The notes: generated by a model not told the origin, from the sequence alone. A stretch of 64,000 nucleotides of DNA from Afipia carboxidovorans OM5 (GCF_000218565.1 NC_015684.1:1674001-1738000), one strand, 5' to 3'. Shown: positions 52,722-60,159, counted from the stretch's first letter. Translations and numbers: made by a program.

Positions 52722-53001
52722 GTTGTCCTGATCGGCTGCGGCGAGAGCCTTGCCGATCGGAGTGGGGAGCCAAGGGGTCTTACCCCTTGCTCCCCGCAAA
52801 TGTCGCCTGTTGCGGGGCAGGGCCGCAGTCTCGCAAAGCGGCCGATCATCACGACCGCTTCACGATCGTCATCCGCTCCGCTCGACCCGCAGCCCGGCCC
52901 CGCGCGCCGGCATGTGCCCCCTCCATCCCCGCGCGCTCACGCGCCCCCGGAAGGCATGTCGGGGGACATGCCTTCGGCATTAACGGGAAAGGAACAGGAC
53001 A
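52722..53001 (+). ncRNA. Structured leader element, copy 2 (before the DUF932 gene)
   Basis: 280 bases aligning end to end with 48161-48438. Matching hairpins: GATCGGC/GCCGATC (52730-52758); GGGGAGCCAAGGGG with CCCCTTGCTCCCC (52764-52795); GCCGC/GCGGC; CCGGC/GCCGG; and CCGGAAGGCATGTC with GACATGCCTTCGG (52947-52977, one bulged G as in copy 1). Inner pairs of the second and last hairpins differ from copy 1 but remain paired. GGGAAAGGAACAGGACA leads to the ATG. Confidence 0.65.
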
Positions 53002-54198
53002 ATGAACTTTATCAGCAGCAGCCAGAACCAGCAGGCAGTGAACAGCGGTTTCCGGGTGGACATCTCGCGCGGGCAGCGCATCGGCCGCGTATCGTCGGAA
53101 TGGTTTTCGCGTCCCGATGACGAGCGTTATTTGTCGCTCACCGAGCTTTACGACGCGGTGAAGACGCGGGCGGATCGCGCCAAGGCCCGCACCGTGGAGA
53201 GCCGCGCCGTGCGCGTCGAAGCGAGCCGGGAGAATGCGGAACGGCTCGCGTTGATCGTGCCGGGGCAGGAGCAGCCCGTTGCGCCGACGCATTGGAGCTT
53301 TGGGCAGTTGTGTAGCCTTGTGGGCGCGCCCGCGACCTATATGCGGCAGCTTCCCGCGCCGCTGGCAGGCATCAACCTTCAGCATGGTTTGCTGTCGCAC
53401 CGCGCCGAGCTTGTGAAGACCTTGGAGGCGGAAGACGGCCGCATCGAGTTGCGCGCCATGACTGGCCCGGACTACGGCCGCATCTGGGATCACGAACTTG
53501 TCGCGGCCGTGATGAAGATCGCGGGCAACGGCACGGGTGACACGATGTGGAAGGTGCCGGGCGTGCTGGATTGGGCGACCATGACGCACAATCCTTTCGT
53601 GGACATCACGAAGGACACCACCACGCTTTACGCTTCGGACAGGGATGTTTTTCTTTTCCTTGTCGACGATACGCATCCCATCGAAGCGGGACGCCTGCCG
53701 AACGGCGAGCCGGATTTGTATTTCCGGGGCTTCTATTGCTGGAATAGCGAAGTCGGATCGAAGACGCTTGGCATTGCGTCTTTCTATCTTCGCGCGGTCT
53801 GCATGAACCGCAACCTTTGGGGCGTGGAAGGCTTCGAGGAAATCAGCATCCGGCACAGCAAGTTTGCGGCGCAGCGGTTTGCGCACGAGGCCGCGCCTGC
53901 ATTGACGAGCTTCGCCCATTCCTCGCCCGCGCCATTCGTGGCCGGCATCAAGGCGGCGCGGGAGCGCATCGTTGCCCGCACCGATGACGACCGCGAAACC
54001 TTCCTGCGCAAGCGCGGGTTCAGCAAGGCCGAGACCGGCAAGATCATCGAGACCGTGTTGCAGGAGGAAGGCCGCCCACCGGAATCAATCTTTGACTTTG
54101 TGCAGGGCATGACGGCGCACGCCCGCACCAAGGCGCATCAGGACACGCGGCTTGAACTGGAGGGGAGGGCAAAGACTTTGCTGGAGAAGGCCGCATAA
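53002..54198 (+). CDS. DUF932 family protein (phage/plasmid-like)
   Basis: 398 residues. LIVPGQEQPVAPTHWSFGQL, AMTGPDYGRIWDHELVAAVM, WGVEGFEEISIRHSKFAAQR and a helical C-terminus are typical of DUF932, a family of mobile-element proteins without a firmly known function; some members lie beside anti-restriction genes. The shared leader with the ParB-like gene suggests common control. No signal peptide or membrane helix. It is followed by two GC-rich hairpins (54207-54310). Confidence 0.85.
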   Translation: MNFISSSQNQQAVNSGFRVDISRGQRIGRVSSEWFSRPDDERYLSLTELYDAVKTRADRAKARTVESRAVRVEASRENAERLALIVPGQEQPVAPTHWSFGQLCSLVGAPATYMRQLPAPLAGINLQHGLLSHRAELVKTLEAEDGRIELRAMTGPDYGRIWDHELVAAVMKIAGNGTGDTMWKVPGVLDWATMTHNPFVDITKDTTTLYASDRDVFLFLVDDTHPIEAGRLPNGEPDLYFRGFYCWNSEVGSKTLGIASFYLRAVCMNRNLWGVEGFEEISIRHSKFAAQRFAHEAAPALTSFAHSSPAPFVAGIKAARERIVARTDDDRETFLRKRGFSKAETGKIIETVLQEEGRPPESIFDFVQGMTAHARTKAHQDTRLELEGRAKTLLEKAA

Positions 54199-54206
54199 TA
54201 GAGAAG

Positions 54207-54315
54207 GCCGCGTCGTCATGATCGACGGCGCGGCCGGACACAAGGCCGTCTCGCACGATTTCCGAAGAGATAAAGACTAGCAATTTTCCGCCGATCCGTG
54301 AACCCGGATCGGCGG
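54207..54315. terminator. Paired GC-rich hairpins after the DUF932 gene
   Basis: GGCCGCGTCGTC with CGACGGCGCGGCC (about 54207-54236) and CCGCCGATCC with GGATCGGCGG (54290-54315). They close the accessory block; the following gene is on the other strand. Termination is plausible but there is no long T run. The rest of 54199-54441 holds no gene. Confidence 0.5.
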
Positions 54316-54441
54316 CGCGGCCGCGCCTGGACGGCACGGCCGCCGCTCGCCGGGCTGCGCCCGGCTCGCGATCCACCCACGAACTTTCCAATTGTCGGAT
54401 CAGAAATCACGCGCTTGCGCGGGATCTCGGTGTGGCGATGG

Positions 54442-54657
54442 TCAGCGCTTCAGCACCCGGATCAGGTCGCACGGATCGACGCCCAGCGCGTCAGCCACCT
54501 TACCCAGCACACTGACACTTGCCGATACCGCACCGCGCTCGATCGAGCCGACATAGCGCATGCTCAGGCCCGAGCGCTCGGCCAGCTCCTCTTGCGTCAG
54601 TTTCTTGTCATAGCGCAGTCGACGCATGTTGATCGCCATGACCTCCTTCAGGTCCAT
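54442..54657 (-). CDS. qseC: XRE-family repressor, QseC-like
   Basis: 71 residues that are almost entirely a helix-turn-helix: MDLKEVMAINMRRLRYDKKL, TQEELAERSGLSMRYVGSIE and ASVSVLGKVADALGVDP. It is divergent from a DUF2285 antiactivator gene with two palindromes between them. That arrangement is the QseC-QseM switch of ICEMlSymR7A, where QseC controls both promoters from paired operators. The symbol is given by family and position; the protein itself is too small for certainty. Confidence 0.78.
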   Translation of the reverse strand: MDLKEVMAINMRRLRYDKKLTQEELAERSGLSMRYVGSIERGAVSASVSVLGKVADALGVDPCDLIRVLKR

Positions 54658-54678
54658 GACGCATGGGAGCCAGAATCG

Positions 54679-54706
54679 GAACGATCGTTCTAGGAATGAT
54701 CGTTCC
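54679..54706. promoter_or_regulatory. Paired QseC-type operators
   Basis: GAACGATCGTTC (54679-54690) is a perfect palindrome; GGAATGATCGTTCC (54693-54706) is the same with one mismatch. Centres are 15 bases apart. They lie 21 bases upstream of the repressor gene, so strong binding could block its own promoter and control qseM, as two-operator switches do. Confidence 0.75.
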
Positions 54707-54884
54707 TATTCGGTATAGTCGGAGGCTGGGACTGGTCAGAGATTCGCCGCGCCGGTCGACCTGCTATCGCGTCCGCGGCATGACGTCATTCCACTTTCGA
54801 CGAGGGAATGTTGTCGCAAATCTATTGCAGGTCAGGTGGATAACCTGTTTGTGAGAATGGGGAACGGGTTCGGGAAATACGCTA

Positions 54885-55148
54885 ATGAGTAGGTCCGGCT
54901 TCAAGGACAGCCCGCCGCTGACCGAGCGGGTCAACGCCTATGACGAAGCCCATCTCGCCACCTATCTCCGGCTGCTCGACGCGGCCGAGGAGGGCGCCGA
55001 CTGGCGCGAGGTGGTCAAGATCGTCTTCGGCCTCGATGCTGATGCCGATCCGCTGCGCGCCAAGCACATGCATGACAGTCACCTGGCGCGCGCACGCTGG
55101 ATGACGGAGCATGGCTATCGGCATCTTCTCCAGCCGCGGATGCAGTGA
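54885..55148 (+). CDS. qseM: QseM-like antiactivator (DUF2285)
   Basis: 87 residues: VNAYDEAHLATYLRLLDAAE, EGADWREVVKIVFGLDADAD, and HDSHLARARWMTEHGYRHLL, the small DUF2285 form typical of QseM. In ICEMlSymR7A QseM binds and blocks both TraR and FseA. It sits between the QseC-like repressor and the fseA-like gene, the expected place. The 227-base gap upstream also has CAGGT/ACCTG (54833-54847) and CATTCC/GGAATG (54787-54810) inverted repeats. No TraR gene is in the window. Confidence 0.8.
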   Translation: MSRSGFKDSPPLTERVNAYDEAHLATYLRLLDAAEEGADWREVVKIVFGLDADADPLRAKHMHDSHLARARWMTEHGYRHLLQPRMQ

Positions 55149-55292
55149 GCCGCGCGGAAATTCTGCATCAGACATGCAACTCATGATTGCTCGGACGGCG
55201 ATCGTTTCGCATTCCGATTATCTGCGTTGCAGCCCTTCCCAGCGCCCCGGTACACGAATCATTCCCAAAGACCGGGCTGGGAGGAAAACAAC

Positions 55293-56088
55293 ATGGAGCC
55301 GCTTCAAGACTGGCGATCATCACAATTTGAGAATGAATTGGGCCACCTCGATCGTGGTGGCGTGAGCTTCGAGTTTCTCCGCCGCAACGGACAATATCGG
55401 CAGGACTACGCAGCAGCGTTGACGGAGATCGCCGCCGGCGGCACGACGAGGACGGAAGCCATCGACCGACTCTCGCGCCGCTGGGGGTTGGCGTTTCCCA
55501 GCCGACCCTTCTGCATCGGCAGTGATCGCGCATCCTGTGTGGCGGGCGCAATGCTTCCCTGCCACGCTGATTGTCAGTGCTGCCCCGGACGGCTTCGCGG
55601 CTGCTTCGCTGCCTGATCCGCGAACGCTGACCGTCCTCGGCGAATTGACGGGAGATGGCCTGCACGCCATCGCCGCAGATGAGGAAGGCGATCACCAGCT
55701 CTGGCTTCCACACGGCAATGAACCGGCGAGATCGGGTGTCTTCCTTCCGTTCGACGAGCATTTCTGGTGGCGCCATCGGAATGCCGCGCGACTGAAGCGA
55801 CGGATGGAAGGACGGCGCTCGGGCCGCTGGCCGCGCGCACAATGTCTGACTGCGTTCCAGCTCCATCGTGCGGCGCTGATGCTGCGCGCCTGGGATGGCG
55901 TGGAATCTGGTGCCTCCCATCGCATCGTTGCCGGCATCCTTCTCAACAAGAGCGTCGAGGCCCTGCGCGCCATCGACTGGAAGAACGCGCCGGAGCGGCG
56001 CCAGCTCGCCCGCATTCTGAAAGCCTGCCATGACATGATCGAGGGCGGCTATCTGCGCTGGCTCTCGCCGCGCGATCCCGATCGCTGA
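55293..56088 (+). CDS. fseA: FseA-like excision activator made by +1 frameshift of two frames
   Basis: Frame 1 starts at ATG 55293 (GGGAGG upstream) and reads MEPLQDWRSSQFENELGHLD, FEFLRRNGQYRQDY and SRRWGLAF (a DUF6499-like part); unshifted it stops at 55616 after 107 residues. Frame 2 is open through 56088 and codes a DUF2285 domain. A +1 slip at TTT (55494-55496) onto TTC gives 68 + 196 = 264 residues with SRRWGLAF joined to PADPSASAVIAHPVWR. In ICEMlSymR7A FseA is made exactly by tRNA-Phe slipping UUU to UUC between msi172 and msi171 and activates rdfS. An rdfS-like gene follows here. Confidence 0.8.
55494..55497 (+). promoter_or_regulatory. Programmed +1 frameshift site (UUU-C)
   Basis: The zero-frame codons GCG TTT CCC allow P-site tRNA-Phe to move one base forward from UUU to UUC. 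The first +1-frame codon is CCA at 55498, and the +1 frame then stays open to 56088. Neither part alone is a full FseA. Confidence 0.78.
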
Positions 56089-56109
56089 CGCCGACCGATC
56101 CGCGCAGAT

Positions 56110-56211
56110 GGGGGACACTTTCCCTAGAGACCCCCGATTTTTGTCACTCCGCCGGGCCGGAGATTCTTCGCCATCGTCGCATCCGACTCGCCGCCCTCGT
56201 GGCGGCTGCGA
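56110..56211 (+). promoter_or_regulatory. rdfS upstream region
   Basis: GGGGG (56110-56114) faces CCCCC (56131-56135) around ACACTTTCCCTAGAGA, followed by ATTTTTGTCACT. A second hairpin with TCGCA/TGCGA outside and GCCGCC/GGCGGC inside (about 56177-56211) ends just before the CGGAG ribosome site. The first part is a candidate activator site, the second a candidate leader structure limiting rdfS translation. Confidence 0.5.
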
Positions 56212-56223
56212 CGGAGCCCTGCA

Positions 56224-56466
56224 ATGTTGGAGAAGACCGAGAAGACTTGGCCGCGCTTCGTGCGAACGCCCGAGGCCGCGCGCCTTCTCGGTCTCTCACC
56301 ACGCACACTTGAGAAGCATCGCTGCGACGGCACCGGGCCGGTCTATCACAAGCTCGGCGGCCGCGTGGTCTATACGATCGCCGACATCGAGGCATGGATT
56401 GACGCCTCCGCGCGCCAGTCTACGGCTGAATCCGCTGCCGGCCATGTGGCCGGCACGGCGCGCTGA
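56224..56466 (+). CDS. rdfS: RdfS-like recombination directionality factor
   Basis: 80 residues. RFVRTPEAARLLGLSPRTLE and KHRCDGTGPVYHKLGGRVVY form the winged helix of the excisionase/AlpA superfamily, ending YTIADIEAWIDASAR. Genes of this type just upstream of repA and the transfer genes are RdfS in the ICEMlSym family, which drives excision with the integrase and promotes transfer gene expression. It follows fseA by 135 bases and precedes repA by 8, so it heads the transfer transcript. Confidence 0.8.
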   Translation: MLEKTEKTWPRFVRTPEAARLLGLSPRTLEKHRCDGTGPVYHKLGGRVVYTIADIEAWIDASARQSTAESAAGHVAGTAR

Positions 56467-56474
56467 GCGTCGCC

Positions 56475-57338
56475 ATGTCGGTGCGCCGCCCATACGACGA
56501 TCAACAGCTCGAACTCTTCCGGGCGCGCGCCGGCGACATCGCCGCGCGCGACGCGCAGGACCTCATGTCCTGGCCGTTCTTCTCGCTCGCCAAGGTCCGC
56601 CGCGTGACGCCGATCGACTTCCGCATGGGCGAGGTGTCGATCCGGGTCGAGGCAACTGCCGAGCACGGCATGGCGACGATCTGGGACGCGGATGTGCTGA
56701 TCTGGGCCGCGAGTCAGATTGTCGATGCACGAGACCGTGGTCTGCGCACGTCACGGCTGATGGCTGCCACGCCGTATGAGATCCTCACCTTTGTCGGCCG
56801 CAGCGATTCCGGTTTGAGCTACGACCGCCTGAAAGCGGCGCTCGACCGGCTGCAATCCACCACCGTCGTCACCTCGATCCGCCAGCCCTCCGAGCGACGG
56901 CGGCATCGTTTTTCTTGGATCAATGAATGGAAAGAGCGTCTCGACGCGACCGGCCGGCCGCTCGGCATCGAACTGATCCTGCCGGACTGGTTCTACGCCG
57001 GCGTCCTCGACGACGCACTGATCCTCACCATCGACCGCGCTTATTTCCATCTCACCGGCGGCCTCGAGCGCTGGCTTTATCGCCTCGTGCGCAAGTACGG
57101 CGGACGCCAGACGCACGGCTGGAGCTTCGATCTCGCGCATCTGCATCTGAAGTCCGGCAGCCTGTCGCCGCTGCGCCGCTTCCGCTTCGAGCTGCGCGCC
57201 ATCGTCCAGCGCCAGCCGTTGCCCGGCTACCGCCTGACGCTAATCGATGATCCCGACGGACGGCAGCGCCTGATCTTCCAGCCGGCTGATTCCGATCGCA
57301 TCGTCGCGCCGCGCCAGCGGCGGGGAGGGACGCGATGA
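56475..57338 (+). CDS. repA: Replication initiator protein RepA
   Basis: 287 residues. QQLELFRARAGDIAARDAQD, MSWPFFSLAKVRRVTPIDF, TPYEILTFVGRSDSGLSYDR and WLYRLVRKYGGRQTHGWSFD mark the RepA family (TrfA-like winged-helix initiators) of proteobacterial ICEs. It should bind the three iterons that begin 42 bases after its stop and allow the excised circle to replicate. Usually a parA gene is next to repA; here a DNA methyltransferase gene follows instead. Confidence 0.88.
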   Translation: MSVRRPYDDQQLELFRARAGDIAARDAQDLMSWPFFSLAKVRRVTPIDFRMGEVSIRVEATAEHGMATIWDADVLIWAASQIVDARDRGLRTSRLMAATPYEILTFVGRSDSGLSYDRLKAALDRLQSTTVVTSIRQPSERRRHRFSWINEWKERLDATGRPLGIELILPDWFYAGVLDDALILTIDRAYFHLTGGLERWLYRLVRKYGGRQTHGWSFDLAHLHLKSGSLSPLRRFRFELRAIVQRQPLPGYRLTLIDDPDGRQRLIFQPADSDRIVAPRQRRGGTR

Positions 57339-57379
57339 ACGTGTCCTATCCCGGTCCCGGTGCAAAACGTGTGGACGGA

Positions 57380-57445
57380 CCCGTACTATTAGGAACGCCG
57401 ACACCCGTACTATTCGGAACGCGAGTCCCGTACTATTGGGAACGC
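57380..57445. repeat. Three iterons, candidate origin of replication
   Basis: CCCGTACTATTNGGAACGC occurs at 57380-57398 (N=A), 57404-57422 (N=C) and 57427-57445 (N=G), spaced 24 and 23 bases, about two helical turns. Below them AGAGTCC/GGACTCT forms a small hairpin (57508-57524). Position directly after repA supports oriV. The 57339-57597 gap has no credible gene. Confidence 0.8.
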
Positions 57446-57597
57446 GCGCGTCTCGTAACCCACTGGCGCGACAAGGCGGATTCGGCCCCCTCTAACTTCC
57501 CTAACTCAGAGTCCTTCGGACTCTTGCTAACGCGGCTCGCCAAATCGCGGGAATGTGGACGGCCGCACCGCGCCGCGCGCACGTCGGAGATCGCATC

Positions 57598-58356
57598 ATG
57601 ACGATCACCGACTTTTCTGTGATCGTCGGCGATTGCCGCGTCCTGATGCCGCCGCGCGGTCCCTTCGACCTGATCCTGGCCGATCCGCCCTACGGCGACA
57701 CGTCGCTCGCCTGGGATCGCCGCGTCGACGGCTGGCTGCGGCTCGCGTGCGACGCGCTGAAGCCATCAGGCTCGCTCTGGGGGTTCGGCTCGCTGCGCTG
57801 TTTCATGGCGACGGCCAACCAGTTCGCCGACGCTGGCCTGCGCTATGCGCAGGAAATCGTGTGGGAGAAGCAGAACGGCACGAGCTTTCATGCCGATCGC
57901 TTCAAGCGCGTGCATGAGCTGGTCGCGCAGTTCTATCGCGCGGATGCGCCGTGGAGCGCCGTTTACAACGACGTGCAGACGACGCCCGATGCGACGGCGC
58001 GCACCGTGCGCCGCAAAATGCGACCGCCGCACACCGGCCATATCGACGTTGGCCACTATGTCAGCGAGGACGGCGGGCCGCGCCTGATGCGCTCCGTCAT
58101 CTACGCACGCAACTGCCACGGCACGGCGATCCATTCGACCGAGAAGCCTTCCGGCCTGATCGAGATTCTGATCCGCACGAGCTGCCCGCAAGGGGGCCTC
58201 GTGGGCGACTGGTTCGCAGGTTCCGGCGCGGCAGGCGAAGCCTGCCGGCTCGCCGGTCGCCGTTATCTCGGCTGCGAGATCGACGCCGGCATGGCCGAGC
58301 TTGCGCGAGCGCGCATCGCCTCGGTTCTGCCGCTCGCTGAAGGAGCGCAGCCATGA
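57598..58356 (+). CDS. Site-specific DNA methyltransferase (beta class)
   Basis: 252 residues. The catalytic motif ILADPPYGDTSLAW (DPPY at 29-32) precedes the AdoMet motif DWFAGSGAAGEACRLAGRRY, the order of beta-class N4-cytosine or N6-adenine methyltransferases. VIVGDCRVLMP begins the fold. No restriction enzyme gene is adjacent, so it is an orphan methylase that could protect the element from host restriction or affect RepA/oriV. The ATG at 57598 has GGAG at 57585-57588. Its end overlaps the DUF2840 start by four bases. Confidence 0.88.
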   Translation: MTITDFSVIVGDCRVLMPPRGPFDLILADPPYGDTSLAWDRRVDGWLRLACDALKPSGSLWGFGSLRCFMATANQFADAGLRYAQEIVWEKQNGTSFHADRFKRVHELVAQFYRADAPWSAVYNDVQTTPDATARTVRRKMRPPHTGHIDVGHYVSEDGGPRLMRSVIYARNCHGTAIHSTEKPSGLIEILIRTSCPQGGLVGDWFAGSGAAGEACRLAGRRYLGCEIDAGMAELARARIASVLPLAEGAQP

Positions 58357-58847
58357 CGGCGGGCCTGCGCGCGAACAGTGCGCCAGCCGATCGCACTTTG
58401 GTCGAGCTGACGTGGCGGGAGAAGCGCATCGAGCACCGCATCCGCTTTGGCCGGATCGCCGACGAACAGCGTCTCGACCGTCATCGGCGTATCGTCAGCT
58501 TCGCACCTAGCAGCGTCTTCGCTCTCGTCCGCTGGGCGGCCAACGAATACGGCACCATCATTTCGCGGATCGACATCGTGCGGTCTGTCGGAGCCGGCGA
58601 GCCCTATCAGACGCTGCCCTTCGTCCGGCCGGGTGGCGATATCCTGTTGCGCATCAGCGGCTGGCCGAAGGTCGAGCGCGTGCTTGCTGCGATCGACGCC
58701 ATCGAAGCACTCGGCATCGACCCCGCCGACGTTGCGCCGGAGCACTGGCGGCATCTCGGCCATCGCATCGGCGTCAACGAGCCGTTCCGCATCTACAGCC
58801 ACGAGCAGCATCGCGCCTGGCTGCGCCGACGCGAGGTGCTGCGATGA
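58353..58847 (+). CDS. DUF2840 family protein
   Basis: 164 residues: LVELTWREKRIEHRIRFGRI, VRWAANEYGTIISRIDIVRS and LLRISGWPKVERVLAAIDAI are typical of DUF2840, always found beside TraF-type peptidases in ICE transfer clusters. Function is unknown. It overlaps both neighbours by four bases, so three genes are translationally linked. Confidence 0.85.
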   Translation: MTAGLRANSAPADRTLVELTWREKRIEHRIRFGRIADEQRLDRHRRIVSFAPSSVFALVRWAANEYGTIISRIDIVRSVGAGEPYQTLPFVRPGGDILLRISGWPKVERVLAAIDAIEALGIDPADVAPEHWRHLGHRIGVNEPFRIYSHEQHRAWLRRREVLR

Positions 58848-59404
58848 TCGAGCGCCGCGCAACGCTTCTTTCGGTGCTCGCCAGTGTGGCGCTGATCGTC
58901 GCGCCAAGCTGGAGCCCTCCGAACATTCGCTTCATCTGGAACGCATCCGCCAGCGTTCCGGTCGGGCTCTACCGGATCGTGCCCGGCGATCATGTCGACG
59001 TCACCGATCTCGCCGTCGTCATGCCGCCCGCGGAGCTGGCGGCGTTTCTCGACGAACGCCGCTACTTGCCGCGCGGCCTGCCGCTCATCAAGCGCGTGCT
59101 GGCGCTCGGTGGCGCGACCGTCTGCCGGCGTGGCAGCGCCATCATCGCCTATGGCGGAATCTACGGGCAGGCGCTCGCGCGCGATACGCGCGGTCGCCCG
59201 CTGCCCGATTGGCAGGGCTGCCGCACGCTCGGCGCCGGCGAAGCCTTCTTCATGAACTGGGACAGCCCCGACAGCTTCGACAGCCGCTATTTCGGGCCGC
59301 TTCCCGTCACCACGATCGTCGGCCGCGCCATTCCCGTCTGGACCACCGACGCCACCGATCCGGCCGCGGAATCCCTCCGCGCGCCGGTCTCAGACGAGCC
59401 GTGA
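58844..59404 (+). CDS. traF: Conjugal transfer signal peptidase TraF (S26 family)
   Basis: 186 residues. One N-terminal membrane helix (about 8-24) is followed by SASVPVGLYRIVPGD with the nucleophile Ser and LIKRVLALGG with the general-base Lys. FFMNWDSPDSFDSRYFGPLP is the third S26 box. TraF peptidases process pilin (often to a cyclic form) for conjugation. Its place among DUF2840 and DUF736 matches rhizobial ICE transfer loci. Confidence 0.9.
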   Translation: MIERRATLLSVLASVALIVAPSWSPPNIRFIWNASASVPVGLYRIVPGDHVDVTDLAVVMPPAELAAFLDERRYLPRGLPLIKRVLALGGATVCRRGSAIIAYGGIYGQALARDTRGRPLPDWQGCRTLGAGEAFFMNWDSPDSFDSRYFGPLPVTTIVGRAIPVWTTDATDPAAESLRAPVSDEP

Positions 59405-59439
59405 CGGCTCGCTTCTCCAACCATGGAAGGATCATCGCA

Positions 59440-59769
59440 ATGCCCCAGATCGGCACGTTCACGAAGACCAAGACCGGCTTCAGCGGCAGCGTTCGCACGC
59501 TCGCGCTCGACGTCGAGCTGACCATTCGCACGGCCGAGAAATCCGACGCCGACAACGCGCCGGACCATCGCATCTTCGCCGCCAATGACCTCGAAGTCGG
59601 CGCTGCCTGGAATCGTAGCGGCGAGAAGGCCGGCGACTATCTGTCGATCCGCATCGACGATCCGACCTTCACCCAGCCGCTGCACGCCGCGCTGTTCCAG
59701 TCCGAGGCCGACGCCAAGGTCTGGAATCTGATGTGGAACCGGCCGTCGAAGCGCGACGACAAGGGCTGA
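59440..59769 (+). CDS. DUF736 family protein, second copy
   Basis: 109 residues: PQIGTFTKTKTGFSGSVRTL and the ending WNLMWNRPSKRDDK. It shares the IGTF...GSVRTL and LSIRIDDPTFTQPL elements with the DUF736 protein at 52320, but the two are clearly diverged, so they are ancient paralogues, unlike the decayed copy at 51671. It lies in the transfer transcript between traF and a small gene. Confidence 0.85.
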   Translation: MPQIGTFTKTKTGFSGSVRTLALDVELTIRTAEKSDADNAPDHRIFAANDLEVGAAWNRSGEKAGDYLSIRIDDPTFTQPLHAALFQSEADAKVWNLMWNRPSKRDDKG

Positions 59770-59807
59770 ACCCACGCCTGTCTGATTTTCAACCAACGGA
59801 GACTGAC

Positions 59808-60047
59808 ATGACGGATCAGCAACTCGTCGCGCGCATCAAGCGACGCAGCAAATACTGGGGCCAGACCGCACCGCATCGATGGTTCGACGTGCGCGTGGTG
59901 GAGGACGCCGGCTATCGCCTCAGAGGCAACAACAACAACTACCGACTGGACGATGTTGTCATGGGCGTGCGTCTCGCCAGTGGCTTCATCGTCGATCTCG
60001 TCAACGGCAAGACGAGCCGTGGCGAAAAGCCGGACAGGCACGGTTGA
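59808..60047 (+). CDS. Small hypothetical protein of the transfer cluster
   Basis: 79 residues: MTDQQLVARIKRRSKYWGQT, WFDVRVVEDAGYRLRGNNNN and VVMGVRLASGFIVDLVNGKT. It is polar, has no membrane helix, and no family was recognised. ACGGAGACTGAC precedes the ATG. It lies 38 bases after DUF736 in the same direction. Confidence 0.65.
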   Translation: MTDQQLVARIKRRSKYWGQTAPHRWFDVRVVEDAGYRLRGNNNNYRLDDVVMGVRLASGFIVDLVNGKTSRGEKPDRHG

Positions 60048-60159
60048 GACGATGCGCGCGTCACTCCGATCCTTATCTGCCGTCATCCCTCTGATCGATC
60101 GGATCGCGGATCATCCCTCCGACCCGATCGCCCGTCAGGCGGCCGTCGCGCGCAGCGCA

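Noticed and set aside
57380..57445. CRISPR array
   Set aside because: Only three 19-bp repeats with 4-5 base gaps and no spacers; iterons after repA fit better. No other CRISPR-like array was seen.
57335..57601. Small ORF starting within the repA stop
   Set aside because: It consists of the iteron repeats translated (repeated PVLxGT words), so the repeats explain it.
58447..59439. Long upstream extension of the second DUF736 frame
   Set aside because: It overlaps DUF2840 and TraF genes in another frame; the homologous part begins at the ATG at 59440.
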